Shown in pieces: positions 16,075 to 24,214 of a stretch of DNA of 41,994 nucleotides. The notes under the pieces were generated by a model. The model did no database searches, had not been told where the DNA came from, and worked only from the letters and a program-made list of their open reading frames with translations. A program made the position numbers and the translations under genes. Position 1 is the stretch's first letter. Each line of letters begins with the position of its first letter. The DNA comes from an uncultured Alphaproteobacteria bacterium (GTDB taxonomy: Bacteria > Pseudomonadota > Alphaproteobacteria > CAAHEQ01 > UBA3637): NCBI GenBank assembly GCA_937935995.1, contig CALGXF010000053.1:1-41994 (forward strand). Direction: 5' to 3'.

Positions 16075-17135
16075 TGTTCATTTCCCGTACTTAAAAAATT
16101 TTGCAAGCTTTTCAGAGCATCAACGGCCTGCATGGTGTAAAATCCTTGAACCGCCAAATGAGACGGCACTAAAAATCCATCGGGCTTTCCGTTCAAGATA
16201 ATACCCGGATTGTATTGATAAGCTTTTGTTAAAGCGTCTATCGCATCATTAAAAGCCACTTCCATTTCGGGCGTGTCAATCAATCCGACATAATCGCGCT
16301 TTAAATCCCGCATCAACAAAGCATCCGCATAAAGCTTTCCTTTTGTTTTGTAAAATACGTTATCCGCCCCAAAATCCATGACGCGGTCAGAAGCATGCTC
16401 CAGCTTTTCATCAATCTTAAACGTGCTGTGCCGCAAATCTTCCCGCATTGCCCGAATCACATGGCTTAAATCTTCTGCCGATAACGGAGCCGGTTGCCCG
16501 TTTTTTAAATCATCATTATACGACCGAAGCAATGCCATAGCTTTCCGATAAACACGTTGCGCCGGTTTGGTCGGCTTCAGATAAGATGAAAAATTCAAAT
16601 ACCATGTCCGTCCCGGATAAGCCAACATTTCCGCGCTGCGTTGTAACTTTTCGTCCGGATAAGCCCCCGTAAACGCCGCCAAAGCATCCATAATTCCCAT
16701 TTGAAAGGACGGCATGTTATCCAAAACAGACGACGGGAAAATAATCGGCAAATTGGCTTTCCACCCATGTGTGACCACTTCACGATGAATAAGCGCTTGC
16801 GCCGTTTGAATACTCTGCATCTGATTGGACGCAACCGCATCGCCGCCAAATTGAGGATTGTCATCAATTTCTTCTGACATAAAACCGATAATCGGATAAC
16901 AGGCAATGGCAATTAAGACCAATCCCACAACAAACCGCTTCCACCACTTGAAAACAAAAGCAAGTGTTTGTGATAAAAAAGACTTCGGGTTACGCAATGC
17001 TTGCAAGATGCCCGCCCGGACAGACCGAAAAAGGCGCTTTAAAAAGCGGCCGGCAGGCTTTAAAATCATTAATTTAAAACTTGAATAAATCTTTTTAACA
17101 GTTTGAAGAATTTTGTTATTTTTCATTTTCTTCAT
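16071..17135 (-). CDS. DUF2333 family membrane protein
   Basis: A 354-aa protein with a basic cytoplasmic N-terminus, one membrane helix (about 67-85) and a large periplasmic helical domain. Signatures of DUF2333 include ALIHREVVTHGWKANLP, SSVLDNMPSFQMGI and FMVPSHL-like text near the C-terminus (GFLVPSHLAVQGFY). The function of the family is unknown. It opens the operon with NifU-like, Bax-like, the 34-aa peptide and DUF192. The start is uncertain between two ATGs nine bases apart. Confidence 0.85.
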   Translation of the reverse strand: MKKMKNNKILQTVKKIYSSFKLMILKPAGRFLKRLFRSVRAGILQALRNPKSFLSQTLAFVFKWWKRFVVGLVLIAIACYPIIGFMSEEIDDNPQFGGDAVASNQMQSIQTAQALIHREVVTHGWKANLPIIFPSSVLDNMPSFQMGIMDALAAFTGAYPDEKLQRSAEMLAYPGRTWYLNFSSYLKPTKPAQRVYRKAMALLRSYNDDLKNGQPAPLSAEDLSHVIRAMREDLRHSTFKIDEKLEHASDRVMDFGADNVFYKTKGKLYADALLMRDLKRDYVGLIDTPEMEVAFNDAIDALTKAYQYNPGIILNGKPDGFLVPSHLAVQGFYTMQAVDALKSLQNFLSTGNEQ

Positions 17136-17174
17136 TTCCTTTTCCCCGTCTTTCTTTTCTATTGTGAAGCGTTT

Positions 17175-18770
17175 TTACGCTTTGGTCAAGACTTTGTTTT
17201 TCTTATGGAATAAAAAAGCTTTAAAATCTTTCCATCTGATTCCTTTTGTGGCCAGCAAAACACCAAAGTACAGAATAACGGCGCATCCGATTAAACCGGA
17301 TAAAACAAACAACGGAATGAAGTGCGGTGCATCCAACCAATCCGGGAAATAATAATCCAACACATATTTCGCCGAAGCTAAAAACATGCCCATCAAGACA
17401 GCCGAGAACATAATTCGAGCCGACCGGAATTTAAAAAGCAAATCCAACGCAAAGTCGCCTCTTTTCTTTAACAAATAAACGTATTGGCCGGCATTAATCC
17501 AAACCGTGATGCCGGTTGCCAAAGCAATACCGACGTGTCCCCAAAATTGCATAAGCGTCAAACACAATATCGCATTAATGACCACGCCGACGGTTGCAAT
17601 TTTCACCGGCGTTACCGTATCGCCTTTGGCATAAAAGAAAGGAGCCAATGCTTTGGTCAACATATACGCCGGCAATCCGAGTGAAAAAGCGCGCAATGCG
17701 TTTGCCGTCGGCAACGTTTCTTCGTATGTAAAAGCCCCTCGTTCAAATAAAACGGACACAATCGGAACAGCCAAAATAAACAACCCGATCATGGAAGAAA
17801 GCGACATGGATAAAGATACTTCCAACCCGCGGTTCATCTCATGACGCGCTTTTTGAATTTTCCCGTCGTGAATATGCCGCGATAAAATCGGCAACAGAGC
17901 CGTTCCTATCGCAACGCCGATAATGCCGATTGGTAATTGAAACAAGTGATACGCATAATTCAACCAAGAGACAGCCCCTTGCATTAAAAAAGAAACAAAG
18001 AACGTATCTAAAAATAAATTGATTTGATAAACACCGGATCCAAATACGCCCGGAAGCATGCGTTTAAAGAGCGTTTTAATATCTTTTGAAAAACACCGAA
18101 TAACCTTTACCGGTCCCCACAGACCGAAAAACAAACCGCTTCGATGCATGTTCCACAATAAAAACGCCAACTCAACAATTCCGGCCGTAAACACGCCCCA
18201 TGCCAAAGCATACGCCGGGTTGGGCATAAACGGCGACAACAGCACCAAAAAGCCAATCATCATCAGATTCAACAAACACGGTGTGAAAGCGGCGGCCGCA
18301 AAACGACCGATGGAATTCAAAACACCGGACAACAAAGAAACCAGCGAGACAGCCAATAAAAACGGGAACGTAATACGGCTTAATTGCGTCGTTATATCGA
18401 TTTTACCGGGGATTTGGTCAAATCCGGGCGCCAAAACAACCATCGCAAACGGCATTAAGATTTCCATCAAAATTGTAAAAATCAATAAAATATAAAAAAG
18501 CAGACTGAAGGCTTCTTTGGCAAATAACCGTGCTTTATCTTTGCCCTTTTCTTTTAATATGCGCGCAAAAATCGGAACAAAGGAAACATTCAAAGTGCCT
18601 TCGGCAAATAAGCTTCTGAACAAATTCGGAAACCGCAACGCCACAAAGAACGCATCCGACAGCATTGTTGCCCCTAAATATTGAGCAATCAACACATCCC
18701 GGATAAATCCGATAATCCGGCTGAGCATGGTAAAACCACTCACGGTGGCAATTGATTTTAACAGCGACAT
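17175..18770 (-). CDS. murJ: Lipid II flippase MurJ
   Basis: A 531-aa integral membrane protein of the MOP superfamily that flips lipid II to the periplasm for peptidoglycan synthesis. It begins in the canonical way (SLLKSIATVSGFTMLSRIIGFIRD) and has about 14 helices; the FRSLFAEGTLNVSFVP region (substrate cavity loop) and GVFGSGVYQINLFLDTF are typical. No Shine-Dalgarno precedes the ATG. A promoter whose -10 box ends 6 nt before the ATG suggests a leaderless transcript. Confidence 0.96.
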   Translation of the reverse strand: MSLLKSIATVSGFTMLSRIIGFIRDVLIAQYLGATMLSDAFFVALRFPNLFRSLFAEGTLNVSFVPIFARILKEKGKDKARLFAKEAFSLLFYILLIFTILMEILMPFAMVVLAPGFDQIPGKIDITTQLSRITFPFLLAVSLVSLLSGVLNSIGRFAAAAFTPCLLNLMMIGFLVLLSPFMPNPAYALAWGVFTAGIVELAFLLWNMHRSGLFFGLWGPVKVIRCFSKDIKTLFKRMLPGVFGSGVYQINLFLDTFFVSFLMQGAVSWLNYAYHLFQLPIGIIGVAIGTALLPILSRHIHDGKIQKARHEMNRGLEVSLSMSLSSMIGLFILAVPIVSVLFERGAFTYEETLPTANALRAFSLGLPAYMLTKALAPFFYAKGDTVTPVKIATVGVVINAILCLTLMQFWGHVGIALATGITVWINAGQYVYLLKKRGDFALDLLFKFRSARIMFSAVLMGMFLASAKYVLDYYFPDWLDAPHFIPLFVLSGLIGCAVILYFGVLLATKGIRWKDFKAFLFHKKNKVLTKA

Positions 18771-18776
18771 ATTTGA

Positions 18777-18805
18777 CTTATAATTTATTTTTACATAACA
18801 AACAA
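18777..18805 (-). promoter_or_regulatory. murJ promoter placing the start site at the ATG
   Basis: On the minus strand TTGTTT (18805-18800), 17 bp, TATAAG (18782-18777), then six bases to the murJ ATG at 18770. Transcription would begin at or within a base or two of the start codon. Confidence 0.5.
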
Positions 18806-18840
18806 CTTATTTCTCATGAAAGTTCTGTGACGCCGACGGT

Positions 18841-20100
18841 TTAAGAAAGGCTTAATCGTTCCATGACATGATTATAATCCCACACATGGTCGACCGGCCC
18901 CAAAGAAGCCAATGTCGGTTTTTGAGAGAACAACCGATGCGCCGTTTGCCGCAAAGCATCCGCATTCACGCTTTCAATTTTGGCAATTGTTTCTTCTTTC
19001 GGAATAACGCGCCCCCAAATAGCCATATTTCGGGCATTTCCCTCACACCGTGCCGACGTGCTTTCACGTTTCATCAAAACCATCGCTTTTAATTGAGCTT
19101 TCGCCCGTTCAATTTCGGCTTCCGTTAATGTTGATCCGACTTTTAACAGTTCATCACACACAACCGGCAATAAATCTTTGACCTCTTTTTTCCCCGTGCC
19201 GGCGTAAATACCGAATAAACCGCTGTCGGTATAACTGGTCGCGAACGAATAAATTGTGTAAACAAGGCCGCGTTTTTCCCGCACTTCCTGAAACAACCGC
19301 GACGACATGCCGCCACCCAAAAGCGTTGATAAAATCGTTTGCGCATAGAATAAATCATCCTGATAAGCCAGTCCCGGAAATCCCAACAGAATATTCACTT
19401 GTTCAATGTCTTTTTTCTGACGAAACTCACCACCGACATAACGCGCAGGAAGCATGTCTCGATGGCCTTTGGCCGGCAGTTTTGTAAATAATTTTTCAAC
19501 CTCATTCACTAAAAAATCATGAGAAATGCGGCCGGCGGCAGATATCACCGTTCGAGGCGCTGAATATTCTCCGTGCATATAGGAAAGCAACGTTTCGGAC
19601 GTGATGGATTGAACGGTTTGAGCGCTTCCCAAAATCGGCCGCCCCATCGGTTGGTCGGGAAAAGCCGTTTCCTGAAAGTAATCAAAAATGATATCATCCG
19701 GTGCATCCGCCGTTTGTGAAATTTCTTGTAAAACGACCCCCTTTTCGCGAGCCAATTCGTCCTTGTCCATCGTCGAATTTTGGAAAATATCCGCCAAAAT
19801 AGACAAAGCCATTGATGCATCTTCTTTCAACACTTTAACGTAATACGCCGTCACGTCTTTTGACGTGTACGCATTCATCACACCGCCGGCATTTTCGACT
19901 TCCTGTGCGATTTGTAAAGCCGAACGACTGGTTGTTCCTTTAAATGCCATATGTTCCAATAGATGTGAAATACCGTTGATGGTCGCCTCCTCAAACCGAG
20001 ACCCGACAGACACCCAAATCCCCATTGAAACCGTTTCGACATCGTTCATTTCATCCGTAATGATACGCAGCCCGTTTGAAAGTGTTGTTTCTTTTACCAT
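18841..20100 (-). CDS. M16 zinc peptidase (mitochondrial processing peptidase-like)
   Basis: A 419-aa pitrilysin-family protease. The inverted zinc site HLLEHMAFKGT (HxxEH, residues about 46-50) and the downstream ENAGGVMNAYTSKD with the third ligand Glu region are intact, so this is a catalytically competent subunit. The second half has the GGGMSSRLFQEVREKRGLVY segment shared with MPP-beta and alphaproteobacterial PqqL-like proteases. The start at 20100 is chosen because GAGG lies 7 nt before this ATG; a GTG 12 bases earlier overlaps that site. It is a single gene with a terminator-like hairpin upstream. Confidence 0.93.
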   Translation of the reverse strand: MVKETTLSNGLRIITDEMNDVETVSMGIWVSVGSRFEEATINGISHLLEHMAFKGTTSRSALQIAQEVENAGGVMNAYTSKDVTAYYVKVLKEDASMALSILADIFQNSTMDKDELAREKGVVLQEISQTADAPDDIIFDYFQETAFPDQPMGRPILGSAQTVQSITSETLLSYMHGEYSAPRTVISAAGRISHDFLVNEVEKLFTKLPAKGHRDMLPARYVGGEFRQKKDIEQVNILLGFPGLAYQDDLFYAQTILSTLLGGGMSSRLFQEVREKRGLVYTIYSFATSYTDSGLFGIYAGTGKKEVKDLLPVVCDELLKVGSTLTEAEIERAKAQLKAMVLMKRESTSARCEGNARNMAIWGRVIPKEETIAKIESVNADALRQTAHRLFSQKPTLASLGPVDHVWDYNHVMERLSLS

Positions 20101-20121
20101 CTTATCCCTCACCTTTGAAAA

Positions 20122-20157
20122 AGAAAGACCCTTTAACCACGTGTTAAAGGGCCTTTT
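20122..20157. terminator. Terminator hairpin between the Cys-rich exported gene and the M16 gene
   Basis: A 9-bp stem CCCTTTAAC (20129-20137) with GTTAAAGGG (20143-20151) and a 5-nt loop. On the minus strand it follows the stop at 20172 and is followed by a broken U-rich run. Confidence 0.7.
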
Positions 20158-20171
20158 TGATTTGATATCCC

Positions 20172-21131
20172 TTAATAAACTTCTTTATTGGACATAACTT
20201 CAACCTGTCCGACGGTTTCGGTAACAGTCGTTTGCGTTTGTTCAACGGTTGCCGGTACATCCGAAACAACCGGAACGCCTTTGACTTCCACGCCGTTGAC
20301 ACGAATATCTTGCGTTGTTCCGGCCTCAATCGGCGCCTTTGTCTTAATCGTTACTTCAATCGGCGCAATTTCATATTCCGTCACAACCTTTTCTTGAACG
20401 ACCACTTCGGGTTCATCCGGTTCACATTGACACGGCGGCATTTGCGACGCATCGCATTCACAACACGGACCGCCACGCATTTCATTCATGTCATTACTTG
20501 TGCTTTTAAAGCGCATTAACATATATCCGGTACCGCCGCCTTTGGAAACTTGACCGGCACCGATGGTGTAATAAGCACCGAAAATGCCGTAATCAAAATC
20601 AATATAATCCACAACATATGACGCATTGATAACCGTAATGCCGTTTTCCGTAAACCGGCATTCAAATCCCGGCGTTTGAATTGTTATATCATCCGGTGCG
20701 CTGATGGCGATTTTATTTAAAGCCGCCTGACATTGCGGATAGGTTTCGTTAATCGACATTTTATAATCCGTCACAAACGTGTAACCGTTAAAATCCGGAC
20801 AAGCCTTTGCATCCAAAAGAGTCATTTCCGGAATGCTTAAAACGCCGCTGGTCACCCCCGATAACACGTTCATTTGAATCGCATCATTCAAACAAACACG
20901 GACATTCGGATCGGCATCGCACAACAACACCGATTGATTGATATTGTTTTGAAGCAAGGAACCGACCTGATTATATAAAAATTCGCGTGTCATCATTTTT
21001 TCGGCCGGCGCACATTGCCGAGACCGGCACACCAAAACCGTATCCGCCATTGTAACTGCCGCCTGTGCCGTTGACACCGACAAAATTCCCGCCATCATTG
21101 AAAGAAAAAATTGAGTTTTTAACCGCATCAT
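20172..21131 (-). CDS. Exported Cys-rich protein of unknown function (319 aa)
   Basis: A signal peptide (about 1-24, ending STAQA) and an extracytoplasmic protein with paired Cys through the first 200 residues (CRSRQC, then CDADPNVRVC and further pairs). A dense cluster around residues 222-236 (CCECDASQMPPCQCEPDEPE) looks metal- or disulfide-binding. The last 80 residues are Val/Thr/Glu-rich and repetitive with no Cys, like a stalk or disordered tail. No catalytic motif or anchor is visible. AAGGTG lies 8 nt upstream of the first of two adjacent ATGs. It could be an envelope or surface protein of a lineage-specific family. Confidence 0.75.
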   Translation of the reverse strand: MMRLKTQFFLSMMAGILSVSTAQAAVTMADTVLVCRSRQCAPAEKMMTREFLYNQVGSLLQNNINQSVLLCDADPNVRVCLNDAIQMNVLSGVTSGVLSIPEMTLLDAKACPDFNGYTFVTDYKMSINETYPQCQAALNKIAISAPDDITIQTPGFECRFTENGITVINASYVVDYIDFDYGIFGAYYTIGAGQVSKGGGTGYMLMRFKSTSNDMNEMRGGPCCECDASQMPPCQCEPDEPEVVVQEKVVTEYEIAPIEVTIKTKAPIEAGTTQDIRVNGVEVKGVPVVSDVPATVEQTQTTVTETVGQVEVMSNKEVY

Positions 21132-21197
21132 GTATCACACCTTTTTTTAATTTCTGTTTTATTTGTAAGCCACTTTGTTTCTTTTTGCAACCATTAT

Positions 21198-21905
21198 TTA
21201 TGTTTTCCACCCCAAAACCTGGTTATAACACGCAAGCGCAACAAGGCTTGCCGTTTCCGCCCGAAGGATGCGCCGCCCCAAATGCATACTGACCGCCTGC
21301 GGCATTGCTGATAAAGCCGTCACTTCTTTTTCATCAAAACCACCCTCCGGCCCTACCAAAAAAGCCGCTCCTTTTCGAGCATCTGCCGATAAAACACCGC
21401 TGCCGCGTTCGTTTAAAAAATAAAGCGTTCTGTCATCGGGGAAATCCGACAAAAAAGCATCCCATTTCATCGGCTCTTGAACAACGGGAACGGACAACCG
21501 CTCACATTGTTCGGCCGCCTCGACCGCCTGTGCCTGCATCCGTTGCGTGTTTGCTTTACAAACCGTTCGCTTCGTTATCACGGGACACAACACGTCAACG
21601 CCCAATTCCGTTGCTTTTTGCACAACAAAATCCATATTGTCTTTTTTAATCGGCGCAAAACAAAGCCAAACATTTAAAGGTTTTTCTTCTTCCTGCGTAC
21701 GCGTTTGCGTTTCACACCGTGCCGTGCCTTTGTTTTTGGAAAGCTCGGTCAAAACAGCCCTGTACTCACCGTCTCGACCGTTAAACAACAAAATATTTTC
21801 TCCCGCTTTCATGCGCATCACATGAAACAAGTAATGAATTTGGTTTTCATTCAGGCAAACCGATTGCTGCATTTTCAAATCAGACGAAACAAAAAGTCTA
21901 ATCAT
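21198..21905 (-). CDS. rsmE: 16S rRNA (uracil1498-N3)-methyltransferase RsmE
   Basis: A 235-aa SPOUT-class enzyme that methylates N3 of U1498 in 16S rRNA using S-adenosylmethionine. An N-terminal PUA-like part (HYLFHVMRMKAGENILLFNG) is followed by the knotted SPOUT domain with the diagnostic GPEGGFDEKE and LGRRILRAETASLVAL motifs. The ATG overlaps the stop of the HATPase-REC-PP2C gene by 4 bp, so it is cotranscribed with that regulator. Confidence 0.95.
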   Translation of the reverse strand: MIRLFVSSDLKMQQSVCLNENQIHYLFHVMRMKAGENILLFNGRDGEYRAVLTELSKNKGTARCETQTRTQEEEKPLNVWLCFAPIKKDNMDFVVQKATELGVDVLCPVITKRTVCKANTQRMQAQAVEAAEQCERLSVPVVQEPMKWDAFLSDFPDDRTLYFLNERGSGVLSADARKGAAFLVGPEGGFDEKEVTALSAMPQAVSMHLGRRILRAETASLVALACYNQVLGWKT

Positions 21906-23899
21906 ACGCCGTCCTTTCGATGTAAAAACACAACCGTCACATCATCCGGCGGTGGTGGCGGCGCATAGGTAAAAAAGTCTTTCATAACAGCCCGAACAAA
22001 ATCACCGGCCGTTTTTTCCTTTATATGCTGCATCGCCATTTTGGCAAATCCTTCTTCGCCCAAACGTTCCCCGTTCGCATTCGGCGATTCCGTCAATGCA
22101 TCACTGTACAACAACAGTTTAGCCCCCGGCGTAAAAGGAACCTGAATATTATGATATTGCGCTTGTTTACTGATACCCAACGGCATGCCGTCCGCATTTA
22201 ACAAGCTCATTTGCCCGTCGCCTTGAATTAAAATCGGCTTCGGTACGCCTGCGGATGAATACATCATCACATTTTTTGCCAAGTCTATCACGGCCAAGAA
22301 AAACGTTGCAAATTGCCCGCGCGGTAACAATGTCAACAATTGCAGATTCATCATTGCCATCGCTGATGCCGGAATTTCAATATTTAAATGATCCATCTGG
22401 GTAATCAGCGCATGCAACCGAAATGTATTTAAAGCAGCCGACATCCCGTGTCCCGAAAAATCGCAGATATAAACAGCCAATTTATTTTCCGACAGCGGAA
22501 TCAATTCCCAAAAGTCTCCCCCTAAACGAGACGACGGTTCAAAGTGATGTGCAAATTCGATTTTGTAACGTTCTTCGATGTTTTTCAGCATCATATCAGA
22601 CGGCAAAAGTGTGCGTTGCATCCGTTGCGCCGACGTTAATTCTTCTTCGATTTGAGCCAGTTGCTTTTCAAGGTGTTTAATCAACAACCGATTTTCCAAA
22701 TGTACTTTAATCCGAGAGAAAAACTCCAACGGATTAATCGGCTTTGTAATAAAATCCGTCGCGCCCGTTCGGAACGTTTTATCACGTGCTTCACGCGTAT
22801 CGCTGGCCGTTTCAATCAACACCGGAATGTTTTGTGTCAACGGCGATGATTTTAAATGATGCAACACTTCATAGCCGTTCATACGCGGCATGGTAATATC
22901 TAAAATAATCAAATCCGGTTTAAACGTTTCAACTTTTTTAAGGCCTTCTACGCCATCAGTAGCACATTCCACCATGTTAATGCCGATAACGTTCAACAAC
23001 CGAAATAACATCGTTTGATTAGACAAGTTGTCTTCGATAATCAACACCCGGCATTCGCTGACCGATGGTCTGGAATAAACGTTTTCAGGCTCTTCCTGCG
23101 TTTGAATATATGCGTTATTTTCGGCCTTTGTGTAATCTTCTTTCAACCCGAAAGTCAACGTCATTTCGCGACCGAAGTCATCAATCGTACAAGAATCGGC
23201 AATACCCGCAATAAACAACAAACCGCGGCCGGTTTTACTTCTGGCACTGGTCATCGTGCGATTATAAAAGTTTTCTTTAATAATATAACCGGCGCCCTCA
23301 TCACGTACTTTTAATTCCAACTTTGTCTCATCCCAATGCGCCGAAATAGAAATGCTTTTCCGCGCGAACGCCGGATCATTTAACCGTTTGCTTAAAATCC
23401 GACCGTATTCGACAAAAGAACGCGCATCCTGACGATACTCACTGCCGATTTGCAAATTCCCGTGAATAAGGCCGTTCACAATCGCTTCATGCAAAGCCAT
23501 GTGAATACCGGCCACTCTGTTTTCGGATAATTTCAATCGTTGAGACAAAGCCTGTACAAAAATACTGGCAACATCGCAATTGTACATAACCGGGCAAGTC
23601 AGCAAAAAAGACAATTTATGCGTCAACGTATCTTTCATCGCATTTTGCATAAAGTCGTGAATAGAATCTCCCATTGCCTGACCGTCAATCAATCCGTCAA
23701 TCGGCAAAGACAACAATTCTTTCAACCGATTATCATCCAATCCTTGTGCGACGATTGTTAGCGGTTTTGGCCAGTTTTCGGGTGTTTTTTTAGGCAAAAC
23801 AGGTGTTTTTTCAGTCGGCCACAACGTAAAATGCTCATACTTGGCAATTTCACGCGTAATGTCTTTGGAAGTGGCATCACCTGTTAAAAACTTTTCCAT
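21902..23899 (-). CDS. HATPase - receiver - PP2C (RsbU-type) regulator
   Basis: A 665-aa soluble signalling protein with three modules. First is an RsbW-like serine-kinase/ATPase domain (about 105-265; HEAIVNGLIHGN as N-box, RDEGAGY, and a KTGRGL-type G-box). Next is a CheY-like receiver (about 283-405; the phosphoacceptor is in LIILDITMP, with K in FITKPINP). Last is a SpoIIE/PP2C phosphatase (about 430-660; GGDFWE and CDFSGHGMSAAL metal-binding motifs). RsbU-type phosphatases dephosphorylate anti-anti-sigma proteins, and carrying kinase and phosphatase in one chain is unusual. No anti-sigma-factor antagonist gene is in the window. It forms a two-gene operon with rsmE and is divergent from the large prepilin. 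Confidence 0.9.
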   Translation of the reverse strand: MEKFLTGDATSKDITREIAKYEHFTLWPTEKTPVLPKKTPENWPKPLTIVAQGLDDNRLKELLSLPIDGLIDGQAMGDSIHDFMQNAMKDTLTHKLSFLLTCPVMYNCDVASIFVQALSQRLKLSENRVAGIHMALHEAIVNGLIHGNLQIGSEYRQDARSFVEYGRILSKRLNDPAFARKSISISAHWDETKLELKVRDEGAGYIIKENFYNRTMTSARSKTGRGLLFIAGIADSCTIDDFGREMTLTFGLKEDYTKAENNAYIQTQEEPENVYSRPSVSECRVLIIEDNLSNQTMLFRLLNVIGINMVECATDGVEGLKKVETFKPDLIILDITMPRMNGYEVLHHLKSSPLTQNIPVLIETASDTREARDKTFRTGATDFITKPINPLEFFSRIKVHLENRLLIKHLEKQLAQIEEELTSAQRMQRTLLPSDMMLKNIEERYKIEFAHHFEPSSRLGGDFWELIPLSENKLAVYICDFSGHGMSAALNTFRLHALITQMDHLNIEIPASAMAMMNLQLLTLLPRGQFATFFLAVIDLAKNVMMYSSAGVPKPILIQGDGQMSLLNADGMPLGISKQAQYHNIQVPFTPGAKLLLYSDALTESPNANGERLGEEGFAKMAMQHIKEKTAGDFVRAVMKDFFTYAPPPPPDDVTVVFLHRKDGV

Positions 23900-23964
23900 T
23901 TGAACCCCTTTTTGTATTAGTTTGTCATGAATAAGTTAACAAAGTTTAAAAATCAGATTTTTTA

Positions 23965-23993
23965 TTGACAAACGCCCTCATCTTTTATAGATT
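23965..23993 (+). promoter_or_regulatory. Promoter for leader ORF and modular prepilin
   Basis: TTGACA (23965-23970), 17 bp, TAGATT (23988-23993; T, A, A and T conserved). The predicted start near 24000 leaves a short leader to the AAAGG site of the 59-codon ORF at 24016. On the opposite strand TATAAT (24013-24008) may serve the divergent regulator gene; its -35 position falls in the C13 tract. Confidence 0.55.
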
Positions 23994-24015
23994 CATATTC
24001 GGAAAGGATTATAAA

Positions 24016-24195
24016 ATGCTTTTTAATATTTACCCCCCCCCCCCCAGCATGCTGCGCAGCTTTTCTATGGTAAATTTCCCCCCCCCCCCCCATGTTATTG
24101 AAAAATCTGAAAATTTAAGTCTTTTCCGCTCTTCTTTTATTTTTTTAATTCATCTTCAACTGCGATTTTTTATCGCCTTACATCCTATACGTTAA
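24016..24195 (+). CDS. 59-codon leader ORF reading through two C-tracts
   Basis: An ATG with AAAGGA 8 nt upstream opens a frame that crosses C13 (24033-24045) and C14 (24078-24091), each read as four Pro codons, and stops at 24193-24195, five bases before the AAGGAGG site of the prepilin gene. In the assembled lengths the frame is open. One extra C in the second tract would stop it at a TGA 9 bases on, and one fewer would stop it at a TAA about 27 bases on. It is either a contingency/coupling ORF or a chance frame. The intergenic region 23900-24214 holds nothing else besides the promoters. Confidence 0.4.
   Translation: MLFNIYPPPPSMLRSFSMVNFPPPPHVIEKSENLSLFRSSFIFLIHLQLRFFIALHPIR
24033..24091 (+). 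repeat. Paired poly-C tracts (C13 and C14) around a palindrome
   Basis: C13 at 24033-24045 and C14 at 24078-24091 flank a 32-bp spacer containing AGCATGCT and the perfect 10-bp palindrome GCTGCGCAGC. Such long homopolymers occur nowhere else inside the window, only at its two ends. Confidence 0.9.
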
Positions 24196-24214
24196 TCGAA
24201 AAGGAGGATTTGTC

